A stretch of DNA of 64,000 nt from Telopea speciosissima (taxonomy: Eukaryota; Streptophyta; Magnoliopsida; Proteales; Proteaceae). Below are positions 34,301-40,230 of this stretch, piece after piece (position 1 is the stretch's first letter; each line of letters starts with the position of its first letter). Position numbers and translations under genes: made by a program. A model generated the notes under the pieces. It saw only the letters and a list, made by a program, of their open reading frames with translations, made no database searches and was not told the DNA's origin. The stretch spans positions 71,799,984 to 71,863,983 of the forward strand of contig NC_057919.1 of assembly GCF_018873765.1 (NCBI RefSeq), in the 5' to 3' direction.

Positions 34301-34741
34301 AACTAGGTTATAATAATCCAAATCTGAATTGTATATCTCAACCAAACGTCCCCCTTAAGAGTGATAAAGCTATTTTAGACAGCCATTAGAGAAGCCCTAT
34401 AGCATTAAATTCTTAATGGAAAGGGTTCGACCTTTCCCTTTAACAAAAAGTTAACGAATTATGACAACGACGTGTACTTTACTACTTCCAGTGGAGAAAA
34501 GGCATAAGTAACGAAAAATGGAATGGGGACATAGTCAGCAGTTATCAATAGGATTTGATGGATAAGGGAGTAAACCAGGAAGAAACCATATCAGAACCAA
34601 ACATCCAAAATAAAAGGATCATGAAATAGGAGGTAGAAGGGGAAGGAATAAATGATATTCATTGACAAATACCTGATGCAGAAACGGCGAAATGAATCCC
34701 AAAAGTATGAGAACAACCAAATATGGCGAAGTCGCCGCCAT
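1358..34741 (-). CDS. Cathepsin B-like cysteine protease (C1A family), 11 exons, 31-kb first intron
   Basis: This is a papain-fold endopeptidase of the secretory/vacuolar pathway. The exons in transcript order are 34673-34741, 3588-3641, 3419-3496, 3138-3294, 3022-3026, 2864-2938, 2653-2778, 2368-2586, 1870-1983, 1748-1783 and 1358-1495. All have GT/AG borders and join in frame to 356 residues, the usual length for plant cathepsin B. Residues 1-23 are a signal peptide. The propeptide runs to about 98, and the mature enzyme starts near LPKEFDAR. Catalytic residues are Cys127 (GHCGSCWAF), His282 ([11 protein letters not shown]) and Asn303 (ANQW), with the oxyanion Gln at 121. The insert with [14 protein letters not shown] (from exon 8) corresponds to the occluding-loop region in its plant form, without the animal His pair. 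Sequons are present at Asn51, Asn65 and Asn147. Exon 3 could instead start at 3517, adding seven residues in frame; the 3496 start fits homologues better. No disabling change was seen. Confidence 0.93.
3022..3026 (-). CDS. 5-nt microexon of the cathepsin B-like gene
   Basis: Exon 4 ends after a single G (phase 1) and exon 6 starts cleanly at GGG CAC TGT (Gly-His-Cys). The family needs Asp-Gln between them. On the minus strand the five bases ATCAG lie between an acceptor (ttgaaag) and a donor (GTAACT), with flanking introns of 83 and 111 nt. Adding ATCAG gives GAT CAG, exactly the conserved Asp-Gln of DQGHCGSCW. Without it the frame shifts and a stop follows in exon 7. No other splice choice I tried restores the motif. 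Confidence 0.85.
3973..4012. repeat. Half of a hAT-type MITE (relative of the one at 50628)
   Basis: The stretch beginning catagttgtcaagatgtcc and running through aggcgcctgat repeats the left arm of the complete 138-bp element at 50628-50765. The right arm is missing, so this is a remnant. Confidence 0.4.
4598..4774 (-). mobile_element. tRNA-derived SINE (Au-type), intact with target duplication
   Basis: Read on the minus strand, the element starts in the tRNA-like head with the internal promoter B box ggtcacgggttcgagtc. It continues through the ccagaccccgc...gggagcctc...actgggta body typical of plant Au SINEs, and ends in a run of T/A next to 4598. A 15-bp direct repeat, cagtaatggaagaga, flanks it at 4583-4597 and 4775-4789, showing retrotransposition by target-primed reverse transcription. 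It sits in the first intron of the protease gene. Confidence 0.88.
5094..6007. repeat. Dispersed repeat rich in gagatctc motifs, imperfect terminal inverted repeats
   Basis: Both ends resemble each other in inverted orientation (tgccaaccatgg...cgagaact on the left; agttcttgttccatgctgcca on the right), and the motif ccgagatctcagYgagtt recurs inside. No target duplication is obvious. The interior has no recognisable coding capacity, so a decayed non-autonomous DNA element is the best guess. Confidence 0.35.
6100..6479 (-). repeat. Probable LTR end of a gypsy-like element
   Basis: On the minus strand a purine-rich stretch (about 6480-6515, ttcttcaagccggggaaagc) is directly followed by tgatgcagtacaaggcc, which looks like a polypurine tract meeting an LTR start. 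The rest of the element is not recognisable. This call rests on layout alone. Confidence 0.3.
7255..7830 (+). pseudogene. Gag of copia element A
   Basis: Capsid-like helical region of a copia Gag. It is open from the left edge to about 7718 and then shifts frame before the CX2CX4HX4C zinc knuckle. The N-terminal part of Gag is missing upstream. Gag would bind element RNA and form the particle; this copy cannot, given the frame change. Confidence 0.65.
8225..8419 (+). repeat. 5' LTR of copia element B
   Basis: Runs from tgttaacgg to tttctca and is paired with 11576-11769. The primer-binding site begins 3 nt downstream. Confidence 0.85.
8521..9660 (+). pseudogene. Leader and broken Gag of copia element B
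   Basis: A C-rich, open but low-complexity stretch (about 8570-8930) is followed by gag-like segments. Near 9316 the peptide [20 protein letters not shown] is typical of copia Gag. Stops and frame changes separate the pieces, for example around 9300 and 9510, so no full Gag can be read. Confidence 0.5.
9661..10416 (+). pseudogene. Gag C-terminus and protease of copia element B
   Basis: One open stretch of 251 residues carries the nucleocapsid zinc knuckle [14 protein letters not shown] at about residues 51-64. The aspartic protease active-site motif DSGA is near residues 152-155, and the pre-integrase motif [17 protein letters not shown] comes towards the end. Asp and Gly of the active site are kept. 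It ends by frameshift, and the integrase part continues in another frame from about 10346. Confidence 0.7.
10346..11390 (+). pseudogene. Integrase of copia element B, interrupted by stops
   Basis: The HHCC-like [17 protein letters not shown] region is followed by the catalytic core with [19 protein letters not shown] and [19 protein letters not shown] (about 11000). In-frame stops occur near 10751, 10838 and 10935, with a frame change. This would be the DDE integrase of a copia element; here it is a relic. Confidence 0.7.
11576..11769 (+). repeat. 3' LTR of copia element B
   Basis: Preceded by the polypurine tract gagggggag and ends tttctca, immediately before the resumption of element A coding sequence. 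Confidence 0.85.
11770..12630 (+). pseudogene. Pre-integrase and integrase start of copia element A
   Basis: After element B the older polyprotein continues with [20 protein letters not shown], then the zinc-binding HQHLGHPSF segment near 12065 and [10 protein letters not shown] near 12300. A stop interrupts near 12326 and another near 12543, where GVAE should continue into ERKN. Coding similarity ends about 12630. Confidence 0.65.
12631..13624. other. Intronic spacer without recognised features
   Basis: Ordinary AT-rich sequence. Short open frames (for example 13008-13247) show no recognisable domain. It probably belongs to an unrecognised repeat or to the original intron. Confidence 0.4.
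13625..14250 (-). mobile_element. RTE-type LINE, 5'-truncated copy 1
   Basis: The minus strand encodes the C-terminal part of an RTE-clade reverse transcriptase, with [38 protein letters not shown] and [10 protein letters not shown]. It ends in the conserved 3' tail catgtagccgaccccattgattgggatga (read on the minus strand). Only the last several hundred bases of the element are present, which is usual for RTE copies. Confidence 0.75.
14251..15208. other. Intronic spacer without recognised features
   Basis: G-rich on the plus strand, with a short gttagggttagggttt stretch near 14415. No coding region was recognised. It continues after the L1 element at 23845. Confidence 0.4.
16109..16397 (-). 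repeat. 3' LTR of copia element C
   Basis: The left-hand LTR on the plus strand; the element reads right to left. It is adjacent to the polypurine tract at 16398-16408. Confidence 0.92.
16405..17808 (-). pseudogene. Reverse transcriptase and RNase H of copia element C
   Basis: The RT domain shows [20 protein letters not shown], the catalytic region [12 protein letters not shown] (YVDD pair) and [14 protein letters not shown]. RNase H shows [28 protein letters not shown] and MYCDNQAA with its acidic residues kept. A stop near 17170 and another near 17080 separate the RT thumb from RNase H. The end DLGDVYAPA is the usual copia polyprotein terminus. Confidence 0.85.
17982..19268 (-). pseudogene. 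Integrase of copia element C
   Basis: The zinc-binding region [17 protein letters not shown] and [14 protein letters not shown] are followed by the core with [17 protein letters not shown] and LRTDNALE. A stop then falls just before [13 protein letters not shown], and the C-terminal GKG-like part continues with [20 protein letters not shown]. Two frames/stops (near 18708 and 19287) break the polyprotein. A linker rich in Pro and Ala leads towards RT. Confidence 0.8.
19287..20642 (-). CDS. Gag and protease of copia element C (451 residues, open)
   Basis: This is the longest open frame in the window. It starts [20 protein letters not shown] with the Gag N-terminal region, then the UBN2-like core ([20 protein letters not shown]). 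A Gly/Arg/Ser-rich linker follows, then the zinc knuckle [14 protein letters not shown] at about residues 273-286 and the protease segment [12 protein letters not shown] near 376. The active-site motif is normally D-S/T-G; here the middle residue is Phe, so the protease is probably inactive. The frame closes at 19287 just before the pre-integrase region. Gag coding capacity is intact. Confidence 0.82.
   Translation of the reverse strand: MAESKPPTDIQIITIKLNGASNYLLWSQPFEVYVTACWKISYLTMTPPAPTDDKYDDWKAENATLLCWLWNSMEPSIASNVMFHKTAKGVWEELKQSYSQDTNLSRIYDLYERFFSFKQEGKSLGEYYSSLKGMWEELNVYQPISTDASVIKSQRSEFLVAKFLSGLDSTLQFVKNQLLADEKIPSMNEAYCRIQRVVSPTVVKSDSAPVSKHNSALFTSTGGSGRGGGTSSRGRGSGSCRGRGAGSSGHGIGSHLAGSSSSDSGSRWCSHCGCPNHTIDKCWLKHGKPQWAREQFANAAVSNGEADSVRPPDTAHGSSTDSGSSSNDLVSQLLQRVQQLEASSSTSTAVLAHPGTSTACLASSPSPWVIDFGASSQMTGKPNLFSSFTQSAVPSRISIADGSCMPVTGHGDIPLSDVLHVPKLPLNLLSVSQLTKSLNCSITFHPSHCVS
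21171..21460 (-). repeat. 5' LTR of copia element C
   Basis: The right-hand LTR on the plus strand. The canonical copia primer-binding site is directly adjacent at 21159-21170. Confidence 0.92.
21551..23727 (+). pseudogene. Reverse transcriptase and zinc-finger tail of the L1 LINE
   Basis: RT blocks appear in the expected order. The catalytic Asp pair lies in FVDDL (about 22136). Breaks are seen near 21800 (frame change), 21911, 22232 and 23010-23235, each a stop or shift. The tail reads as a zf-RVT domain followed by an RNase-H-like remnant. Active copies would encode ORF2p for target-primed reverse transcription; this one is dead. Confidence 0.75.
23845..25497. other. Intronic spacer without recognised genes
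   Basis: AT-rich sequence with a short (AC)n near 24831-24845 and a C run near 24870-24880. Phrases such as tttatttatattggcc near 23860 look LTR-like but could not be paired. No coding region is seen. Confidence 0.4.
25615..26886. mobile_element. 1.27-kb insert in the gypsy 5' LTR, probably LTR-derived
   Basis: The insert is bounded on both sides by gtagtt (25609-25614 and 26887-26892). It contains a ctatatattg TATA-like stretch near 26040 and a downstream C/T-rich leader. No coding capacity is recognised. It could be a solo LTR or a small LTR element, but terminal TG/CA is not clean. Confidence 0.45.
26975..27929 (+). mobile_element. RTE-type LINE, 5'-truncated copy 2
   Basis: Encodes the end of an RTE reverse transcriptase. 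It starts at [20 protein letters not shown] and continues with [47 protein letters not shown] and [12 protein letters not shown]. After a frame shift near 27440 come [16 protein letters not shown] and GRPKKS. The 3' tail catgtagccgaccccattaa ends in (gtt)n at 27910-27929. It sits within the gypsy 5' LTR and therefore arrived later than the gypsy element. Confidence 0.85.
28224..29508 (+). pseudogene. Gag and protease of the gypsy element
   Basis: Starts with a coiled-coil-like [20 protein letters not shown]. The gag core follows in shifted frames ([52 protein letters not shown]). The zinc knuckle near 29090 reads [14 protein letters not shown], slightly expanded. The protease motif near 29320 is [13 protein letters not shown], where D-S/T-G is usual, so the Gly is lost. 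Frame changes are seen near 28480, 28600 and 29020. Confidence 0.75.
29521..31181 (+). pseudogene. Reverse transcriptase and RNase H of the gypsy element
   Basis: RT begins with [20 protein letters not shown] and continues with [49 protein letters not shown] and [20 protein letters not shown]. The catalytic aspartates near 30320 fall across a frame break. RNase H shows [17 protein letters not shown] and [18 protein letters not shown], with [10 protein letters not shown] following. Breaks are seen near 30069, 30326 and 30850. Confidence 0.78.
31250..32573 (+). pseudogene. Integrase and chromodomain-like tail of the gypsy element
   Basis: The zinc-binding region is decayed near 31300-31440. 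The core shows [32 protein letters not shown] and, after a frame change near 31700, [19 protein letters not shown] and [20 protein letters not shown]. The tail holds [14 protein letters not shown] and then [11 protein letters not shown] followed by a stop and [17 protein letters not shown], which ends at the polypurine tract. Confidence 0.78.
32574..33014 (+). repeat. 3' LTR of the gypsy element
   Basis: Intact 441-bp LTR, uninterrupted, and the reference for recognising the three 5' LTR pieces. Confidence 0.88.
33083..34085 (-). mobile_element. RTE-type LINE, 5'-truncated copy 3
   Basis: The minus strand shows [15 protein letters not shown] near 33960, [20 protein letters not shown] near 33800, [17 protein letters not shown] near 33600, [17 protein letters not shown] and [14 protein letters not shown] near 33450. 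The conserved tail and a (gttt)n run at 33095-33112 follow. It reaches further 5' than the other two copies, including the QGSALNP block next to the RT active site. Several frame changes. Confidence 0.82.
34086..34672. other. 5' end of the first intron
   Basis: AT-rich, no recognisable element. It contains the splice donor at its right edge. Confidence 0.4.
34673..34741 (-). CDS. Exon 1 of the cathepsin B-like gene: start codon and signal peptide
   Basis: The ATG lies at 34739-34741 on the minus strand and opens a 23-codon exon, [20 protein letters not shown] plus three residues. This is a textbook hydrophobic signal peptide. The exon ends in CAG followed by the donor GTATTT at 34672, in phase 0, and the next exon at 3641 also starts in phase 0. 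The fit in phase and content links this exon to the protease body 31 kb away. No competing coding exon with a signal peptide lies nearer. The A/G context at the ATG is acceptable. The exon-to-body link is inferred from phase and domain order and has no transcript support here. Confidence 0.8.
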
Positions 34742-35201
34742 TTCGTCCCGCCTCGGAGCTGAATCGAAGTGAGGTGGAGTCTCCGTCGACCCGCAGGACC
34801 GTGAGGAGTCGATGGAGGGACGCCACCCTGCGATAGATAGGTGCGGATGAATCTTTCAGACAACAGCAGGTACTACTTCATTATTGAGTACATAAAAGAA
34901 CAGCTGGGCAGATTTATCGTCTCTCCCAGTCGGAGGGCCCGGCCATACATGCACCTATCATGCCTGGGAGGGATGACCTATCATGACTGAACTGATGTCG
35001 TCAAAACAGATAACGCCATAAAAAGATAAACTTTCACGTCAAATGGTTAAGGGTTAAGGAATCCATTCCCCCCTCTCCATTGACGATTAGATAAGTTAAA
35101 AGATGGAAAGAAATCTTCGCGCGCATCCAACGGTTGGAGAATTTTGGGGGTGCGTGCACGGATGCGCCCTGGAAGAGCATTGCCATCCTACCCTTGTAAA
35201 G
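34742..35201 (-). promoter_or_regulatory. Presumed 5' UTR and promoter region of the cathepsin B-like gene
   Basis: Immediately upstream of the start codon on the minus strand. The first 120 nt or so are GC-richer and suit a leader. I could not point to a convincing TATA box. A Mutator-like element begins at 35211, about 470 bp upstream of the ATG, so it limits or contributes to the promoter. Confidence 0.4.
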
Positions 35202-35210
35202 TTTTTTTTT

Positions 35211-37093
35211 GGGAAAATATCATCCCCCTCCCTAAGTTTTCTTAATATCAATACAATACCTAAATTTTGAAAAATGATAATGCCTTTCCTTATTTTTTAA
35301 AGATTCTATCAGTCATATCCTAACTGTTAAAAAACGTCATTAAGTGATGACGAAAATATCATCCCCCTCCCTAAGTTTCCTTAATATCAATTCAATACCC
35401 AAGTTTTGAAAAATGATAATGCCCTTCCCTACTTTTTAAAGATTCTATCAGTCATATCCTAACTGTTAAAAAATGTCATTAAGTGATGACGTAGGTATGC
35501 CCACTTTTTCTAAAACCTCAAATTACCCTTATTGTAATTTTATTTCAATTTTGCCCCCTTCAACCCAAAACACCATTTCTTTTTCTTCTCTAGGTTTTTT
35601 TTTCTTCTTCCGCCAGCACCACCATCATCGCCACCATTGTCGCCATAGATCCTGTTCCACCACCACCACCGTCGAACCCCATTTCCATCTTCTAACCCAG
35701 CTCCTCCATCACTCTCTATCTCCCCTTTCTTCTTCTTCCCCTCTTGCAACCCCCTTCCTGCAACTCCGCCCCCACCCTGCTGCCAACGCAACCCCTTTCA
35801 AGAATAAAATTTGGGACTTGTATTTAAACCCAGACAAATTACGACCATTCACCCAATAAACAACACATTGAAATGGATATCTCACCCAATCAACTAATCA
35901 ACCCACCGACTTCTCACCCAATTTTGTCTTACCGAATCGATGGAGCAGCTGATTTAGGCCAATGGATTGATCCGAATCCCTGGAACTTGATGATTCCTCC
36001 TTCCCCTGTTGCACCTGCCACACCCTATTATTCATCTCGGAGAATCTAATGTTCATGTCCATCGATTCCTGAATCATCATTTCCCCCTCTTCTGTCTCTC
36101 CAAGGAACCTTACTCCTGTCGCGGCCAATTCGGGGTTTTGCGAGGATGTCGGATAGAACAAACTAGGGTACCCATGTTCATGTCGTAGGCAGTCTGTCTC
36201 GCTGTTGGGGTGTGGGTCATCTGGCTGTGAGAGGTGGAGCTCTCTCTTCTGTCCATGGAGACACCGCCGCCGCCTCTCCTGATGGTGGAGATGATGTAGT
36301 ATGGCATCCCTGCTTGGAGTTCATTGTCATCTGTGTCGAGCACAGCGGAATGGGATTGGGAGTGGGAGGAATACGTGGTGGTGATGTGCGTGGCTGGGAA
36401 TGGCGTTCGTGTGGAAAAGGGAGGCTAAAATCAAGTGTATATATGATTCTTCTCTGAGAAGAGAAAGTAGTAGAAAATCAGAGAAGAGATGGAAAATGGT
36501 TTAGAATTTATAAATAAAAAAAAAACAAAAAGAAGGAATGAAACTTAGATAAACCAAGAGAAGACAGATAGAGAGAGAAGGAATGAAATAGGATTTTTCT
36601 AATGGCGGGTCTCTCTATTTCCCCTGTTGTAAGGGAGAAAGGCTTCTATCGTGGTCACCGGTGAAGGCCTGTCGTTCGCCCATGAGTTTCAAGGCTGCCG
36701 GCCCTCCTTTTGGCCACCACAAGGGGCGGCGGGCGGTGGGTGAATTGAAACCCCTCCCTGTTTGTCGAATTGGGGAAGACAATGAGGAATATTCCCCTTA
36801 TTATAATTAAAAAAAAAAAAGGTTTTCTTTAAGATAAGTAATTGGGATTTGCTAACGTGAACTACTGGGGGAAGGTGCTAATGTGCGCCAAGGTTGGGTT
36901 GGTGGATCCACCCATTAACTCCAACTATAAAAGGGTAATATGGTCATTTCATATGTTGTTTTAACAGAGTTGGTCACTTAGGGTACGGTTGATAGAATCT
37001 TTAGAAAGTAGGGGAGGGCATTATCATTTTTCAAAACTTGGGTATTGGGTTGATATTAAGGAAACTTGGAGGGGAGGGGGATGATATTTTCCC
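35211..37093. mobile_element. Mutator-like element with long TIRs, left end duplicated in tandem
   Basis: Ends match as inverted repeats from gggaaaatatcatccccctcc inward over at least 120 bp (35211 onwards and 37093 backwards). Each is flanked by a T run (9 at 35202-35210, 10 at 37094-37103), which could be a 9-bp duplication. The left TIR occurs twice in tandem, with a period of about 138 bp (35213-35350 and 35351-35488). The interior has G/C-rich, gene-like stretches (about 35580-35790 and 36600-36750) and short open frames on both strands, but no transposase and no protein I recognise. It is non-autonomous. Confidence 0.75.
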
Positions 37094-37103
37094 TTTTTTT
37101 TTT

Positions 37104-38060
37104 ATACCTTTCTTTTTTTTTTTTGGTAGAAAAAAGACTATTTCATTCATGCGCGTCCAACGCCAAACAAAGGAAAATGAAATACATAACACAAATAGAG
37201 AGCATGATAAGCACAATGTATGAATATACGGTATCCAAAACCAAGGAGTGGAAATTAACCCAGTCGCACATGCCATTAACTGGGTCATCCAAGCTAGGGG
37301 TTGGGTCACTACCACTTCCCTAGGTAATATGTTGTAGCCATTGCTACAATTAAGCGCATGCACTAACGTGCCAATAGTAGGGGTGCCAAAAAAGCCAAAC
37401 AGTCCAATGCCACACTGCCCACGCGTGCCAACATGCTGCTACAGCTTATTTTCAAACAAACTTGTCGGATCGGCAATAGTCTGCTGGATCGGCGAGTGGA
37501 GCTTTGAATGACAGCCAAAGAGTGTTGGTGAATAATGACCGATGGTTGGAGCATCAGAGCCGACGTATACCTCAGTGCCAAGCACCTGGGTCGGCAACAC
37601 CTGCAAACACACAGAAAAAGAAAAAAAGAGAACCACCCTTGCCAAAGAGCCCAAACACTGAAACAAATCCTTGGAACACAAAAACAACAACTCTTGGCCG
37701 ACAACGGCACAAAACCCTAATCACCCACAGAACTAGGCCACCACTCATCAACAGAAGCACGGTGGAACCCTTGGAGGCCATCTCAACTTTGGCCTTGAAC
37801 TCAGCCTCACAAGACTGGTTCAGCCCCAAATTTGCGCCGGTCAAAAACCCCATCGGAGCCACCGGCGGAGAAGGTATCGGTGCCCCCCCAAGCCGTGTCG
37901 TAAGGCACCCTGCGGTTAACCATAGCCTTACAATCGAAGAAATCAAGAGTGCCAGCAGTATCGTTGCCTGAGGTGCCAAGGTGCTCGGGTTCTGTTCCGT
38001 TCCAACCGACCAAGATGAGGAGCCCCATCACCAATATTAGCTCCCCCATCACATGATAAA
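37104..38060 (-). mobile_element. 3' end of a non-LTR (L1-like) retroelement
   Basis: On the minus strand the sequence ends in gaatgaaatagtcttttttc followed by an A run at about 37110-37125, typical of plant L1 tails. Upstream, short peptides such as DCKAMVNR (about 37915) resemble the RNase-H-like tail of L1 ORF2. Frames are broken, so the assignment is tentative. Confidence 0.4.
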
Positions 38061-38750
38061 GAAATTGATACTCTAAGCGAACCTGGTAGGTTCAGTTCGA
38101 ATCTGGTTCTTGTATTCGGTTCTTATCTGGTTACTTTGTCTAGTTCAGTGATACTACTACAACAACAATACATCATACAAGGATTAAGCACAAATGCACA
38201 ATAGCTACTATGGCTCTTGTAGACTAGAGACCACTCAACACGTAAGTAGAGAAATGAATATTCATAATGGAATATCATCTCCAAATCAAAGTCTTGGTGA
38301 AACAACCCTGGTTTTGCCAAATCATCAATCACCTCATTTGTAGCTCTCGATTTCCATTGAAATTGAAACTATAGTTTCAAAGTAGTAGACAAGAAGTTCG
38401 TAGAATCGTATTCATAGGGTTAACTTAAGGCTTAAGCCTTAAGGAAGTAGAAAACTAAAAGATAAAAGCTATTAGGGTTTTAGCGAGGCGGGTAATTCGG
38501 TTCAAATTCGGTTAGATCCCTCGATTTAGTGGCTAGATCCGGATCGAATCGCATTATAAACACATATTTCAAATCCGGGATTTAACCAGATTATATTAGG
38601 TCTAGATTGGTTCAAGTTATTCAGTCCGGATCTAGATTCGATTTTCAATTCCGGTTCCACATTGACACCGTGTCTTACTATGTGGACCTATGTGACACCA
38701 TTTTGGTCATTATTCCAATTAAATGGAACCTTGGAAATAGTGAAGGACAG
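38061..38750. other. Spacer with degenerate ggttcaaattcggttagatcc repeats
   Basis: Two stretches (about 38090-38145 and 38500-38660) share gttc/ggttc and cggatc motifs in both orientations and may be ends of a decayed hAT-like element. No coding region is recognised. Confidence 0.3.
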
Positions 38751-38761
38751 TTCAAAGTCGC

Positions 38762-38965
38762 TGATACGGGTTTACTCCCCTTCAGTATTTGAGACAGTTT
38801 CAGTAAGATAACTTTGATACGAGTTTACCCCCCTCAACCTTTGAGACTATTTCAGACATTGATACAGGTTTACCCCCATCCATCTTTAAGACTATTTCAA
38901 TACAATGACGCTGATATAGGTTTATCCACTTCAATATCTGAATCTATTTCAGTTTAATGACGTGA
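38762..38965. repeat. About four diverged tandem repeats of roughly 50 bp
   Basis: The unit gataYRGGTTTAcYccc...gagaYtatttcaRtaagatgac recurs about every 50-55 bp. A related stretch reappears near 40885-41070 (gagaccatttcagtaagatgacg, then gcggtttaccc). Confidence 0.55.
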
Positions 38966-38974
38966 ATGCTATTT

Positions 38975-40230
38975 GCCTCATTGAAGACACCACATTTTGT
39001 CTTCCCCCTCGGAGGTTTCTTGTGACGATGATGAGCACCCTCCAAGGCCTAGAGTCGTTGTCTTTGTGGATGTAGCATCAGTGTGCACTGACCAAATCCA
39101 TTTATTGATCGTCGATTCCCCTTGTCGGAGCCCAAACCAGAGCCTCCAAGCCCTCCAAGATCCCCTAGAAACCAACCTGGCTCAATAGCCCAATTCCATC
39201 CCTACTGACACTGGACCTTAATTCGACACTCAAAGACCCAGAGTCAACATCGACCATACCTTCCATCGACATCGACATACCTTCTCACTATCGAGCAGAG
39301 TGTCCCTACTGTCTATATTACCTCGACATTCAAAGTTTTAACATCGACAACCGAGTCATTTCCCTCGATGTTGAGTGTCGTTCATCGACAGCCACTTGAT
39401 GTCGACTCGACCCCAGTTTACTGTCGATTCTGTGCAAATCTGAGAAGTCAAACCTTGTCATTTTTTACTTCGATCTCGATGCCTTTCTTTTCCAAGCTCA
39501 TATTTGGCAACTTGGATCTCAATCTTGGCTCTCTTAGGCCCTAAGAAACCTTCCCTAAGGCAAGAAAAACACATGCCCATACCTTATTAGTCATAACCTT
39601 GACTTTACACCCACCATCGATGCAAATACACCAATTTTCAACGATCAGGATCAAACCCAACATCCTTAACACGAATTTGGGAGTAGACACACCCCTCTAC
39701 ATCTATAAATACTGCCTCTCTCACATTGAGGAGGATTACACAAGTTTTCCACAGAGGTCCTTTCTCGGTTTTCACTTCAATTAGTGCTTGCAAGCTCTAG
39801 TTCAGTTCCCTACTCCATTGCTTTGAGTCCTTAGTCTTTGGCTTCCACATAGCCTTACTCTACTGCCTCTCCCACCTCTTGAGGGTTGCAATTCAACTTG
39901 AGGCCTTCAGATTGAAGCTTAGAGACATCAACCAGATGATCTTGGTGCTTGGACAACAAAGTGTCACTTACAAAGAGACAAGAGAAGCCCCCTTATGAGC
40001 GACGAAACTTGCTCTACGTACACATCTCTTGAGTCACAAATGGAAACCTCCACACCCTTGATTGATTGTCTTCTAACTAGGTAAGAGATCTCTTCTCTTT
40101 ATACTCTAATAAAGTTTTGTTATTTTCCACTTCTCATCTGTTTTGCATCTCTGAGGGAGTGTGATCCCATCTCTCTAGATGGTGATCACACCTTCCATCT
40201 CCTTTCTTTCTCTTCTCTTTCTTTTACTTA
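38975..40230 (+). repeat. Long LTR-like repeat, copy 1
   Basis: Starts near gaagacaccacattttgtc and is homologous over more than 1.2 kb to 59563-60760. Shared landmarks are gacgatgatgagcaccc, the tcgacatt-rich stretch, ggcaacttggatc, a TATA box (ctataaatac near 39702), the leader ctctctcacattgag, and the hairpin at 40159-40191. This layout suits the LTR of a Ty3-gypsy element. Internal coding sequence was not found. Confidence 0.6.
40159..40191. other. 33-bp hairpin, copy 1
   Basis: The arms gtgtgatc and gatcacac, with a second stem catct/agatg, enclose a ctct loop. The same hairpin occurs in the homologous repeat at 60707-60739 with only a loop difference. Confidence 0.6.

Larger units (their letters stand above)
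3642..34672 (-). other. First intron of the cathepsin B-like gene (about 31 kb)
   Basis: The donor GTATTT is at 34672 and the acceptor ctgcag is at 3642. All remaining introns of this gene are small, roughly 70-400 nt. Nearly all the length can be traced to inserted mobile elements, described separately. The unassigned host-like parts are 3642-4582, 6480-7169, 12631-13624, 14251-15208, 23845-25497, 33015-33082 and 34086-34672. I see no coding region in those parts. Confidence 0.8.

Noticed and set aside
35473..35859. A 128-residue His/Ser/Pro-rich open frame within the Mutator-like element
   Set aside because: Composition follows from caccacc and cttctt repeats. No domain or start context supports a gene.
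37807..38052. Possible protein-coding gene on the minus strand
   Set aside because: Mixed frames with only a weak DCKAMV-like motif. Best seen as a decayed LINE tail.
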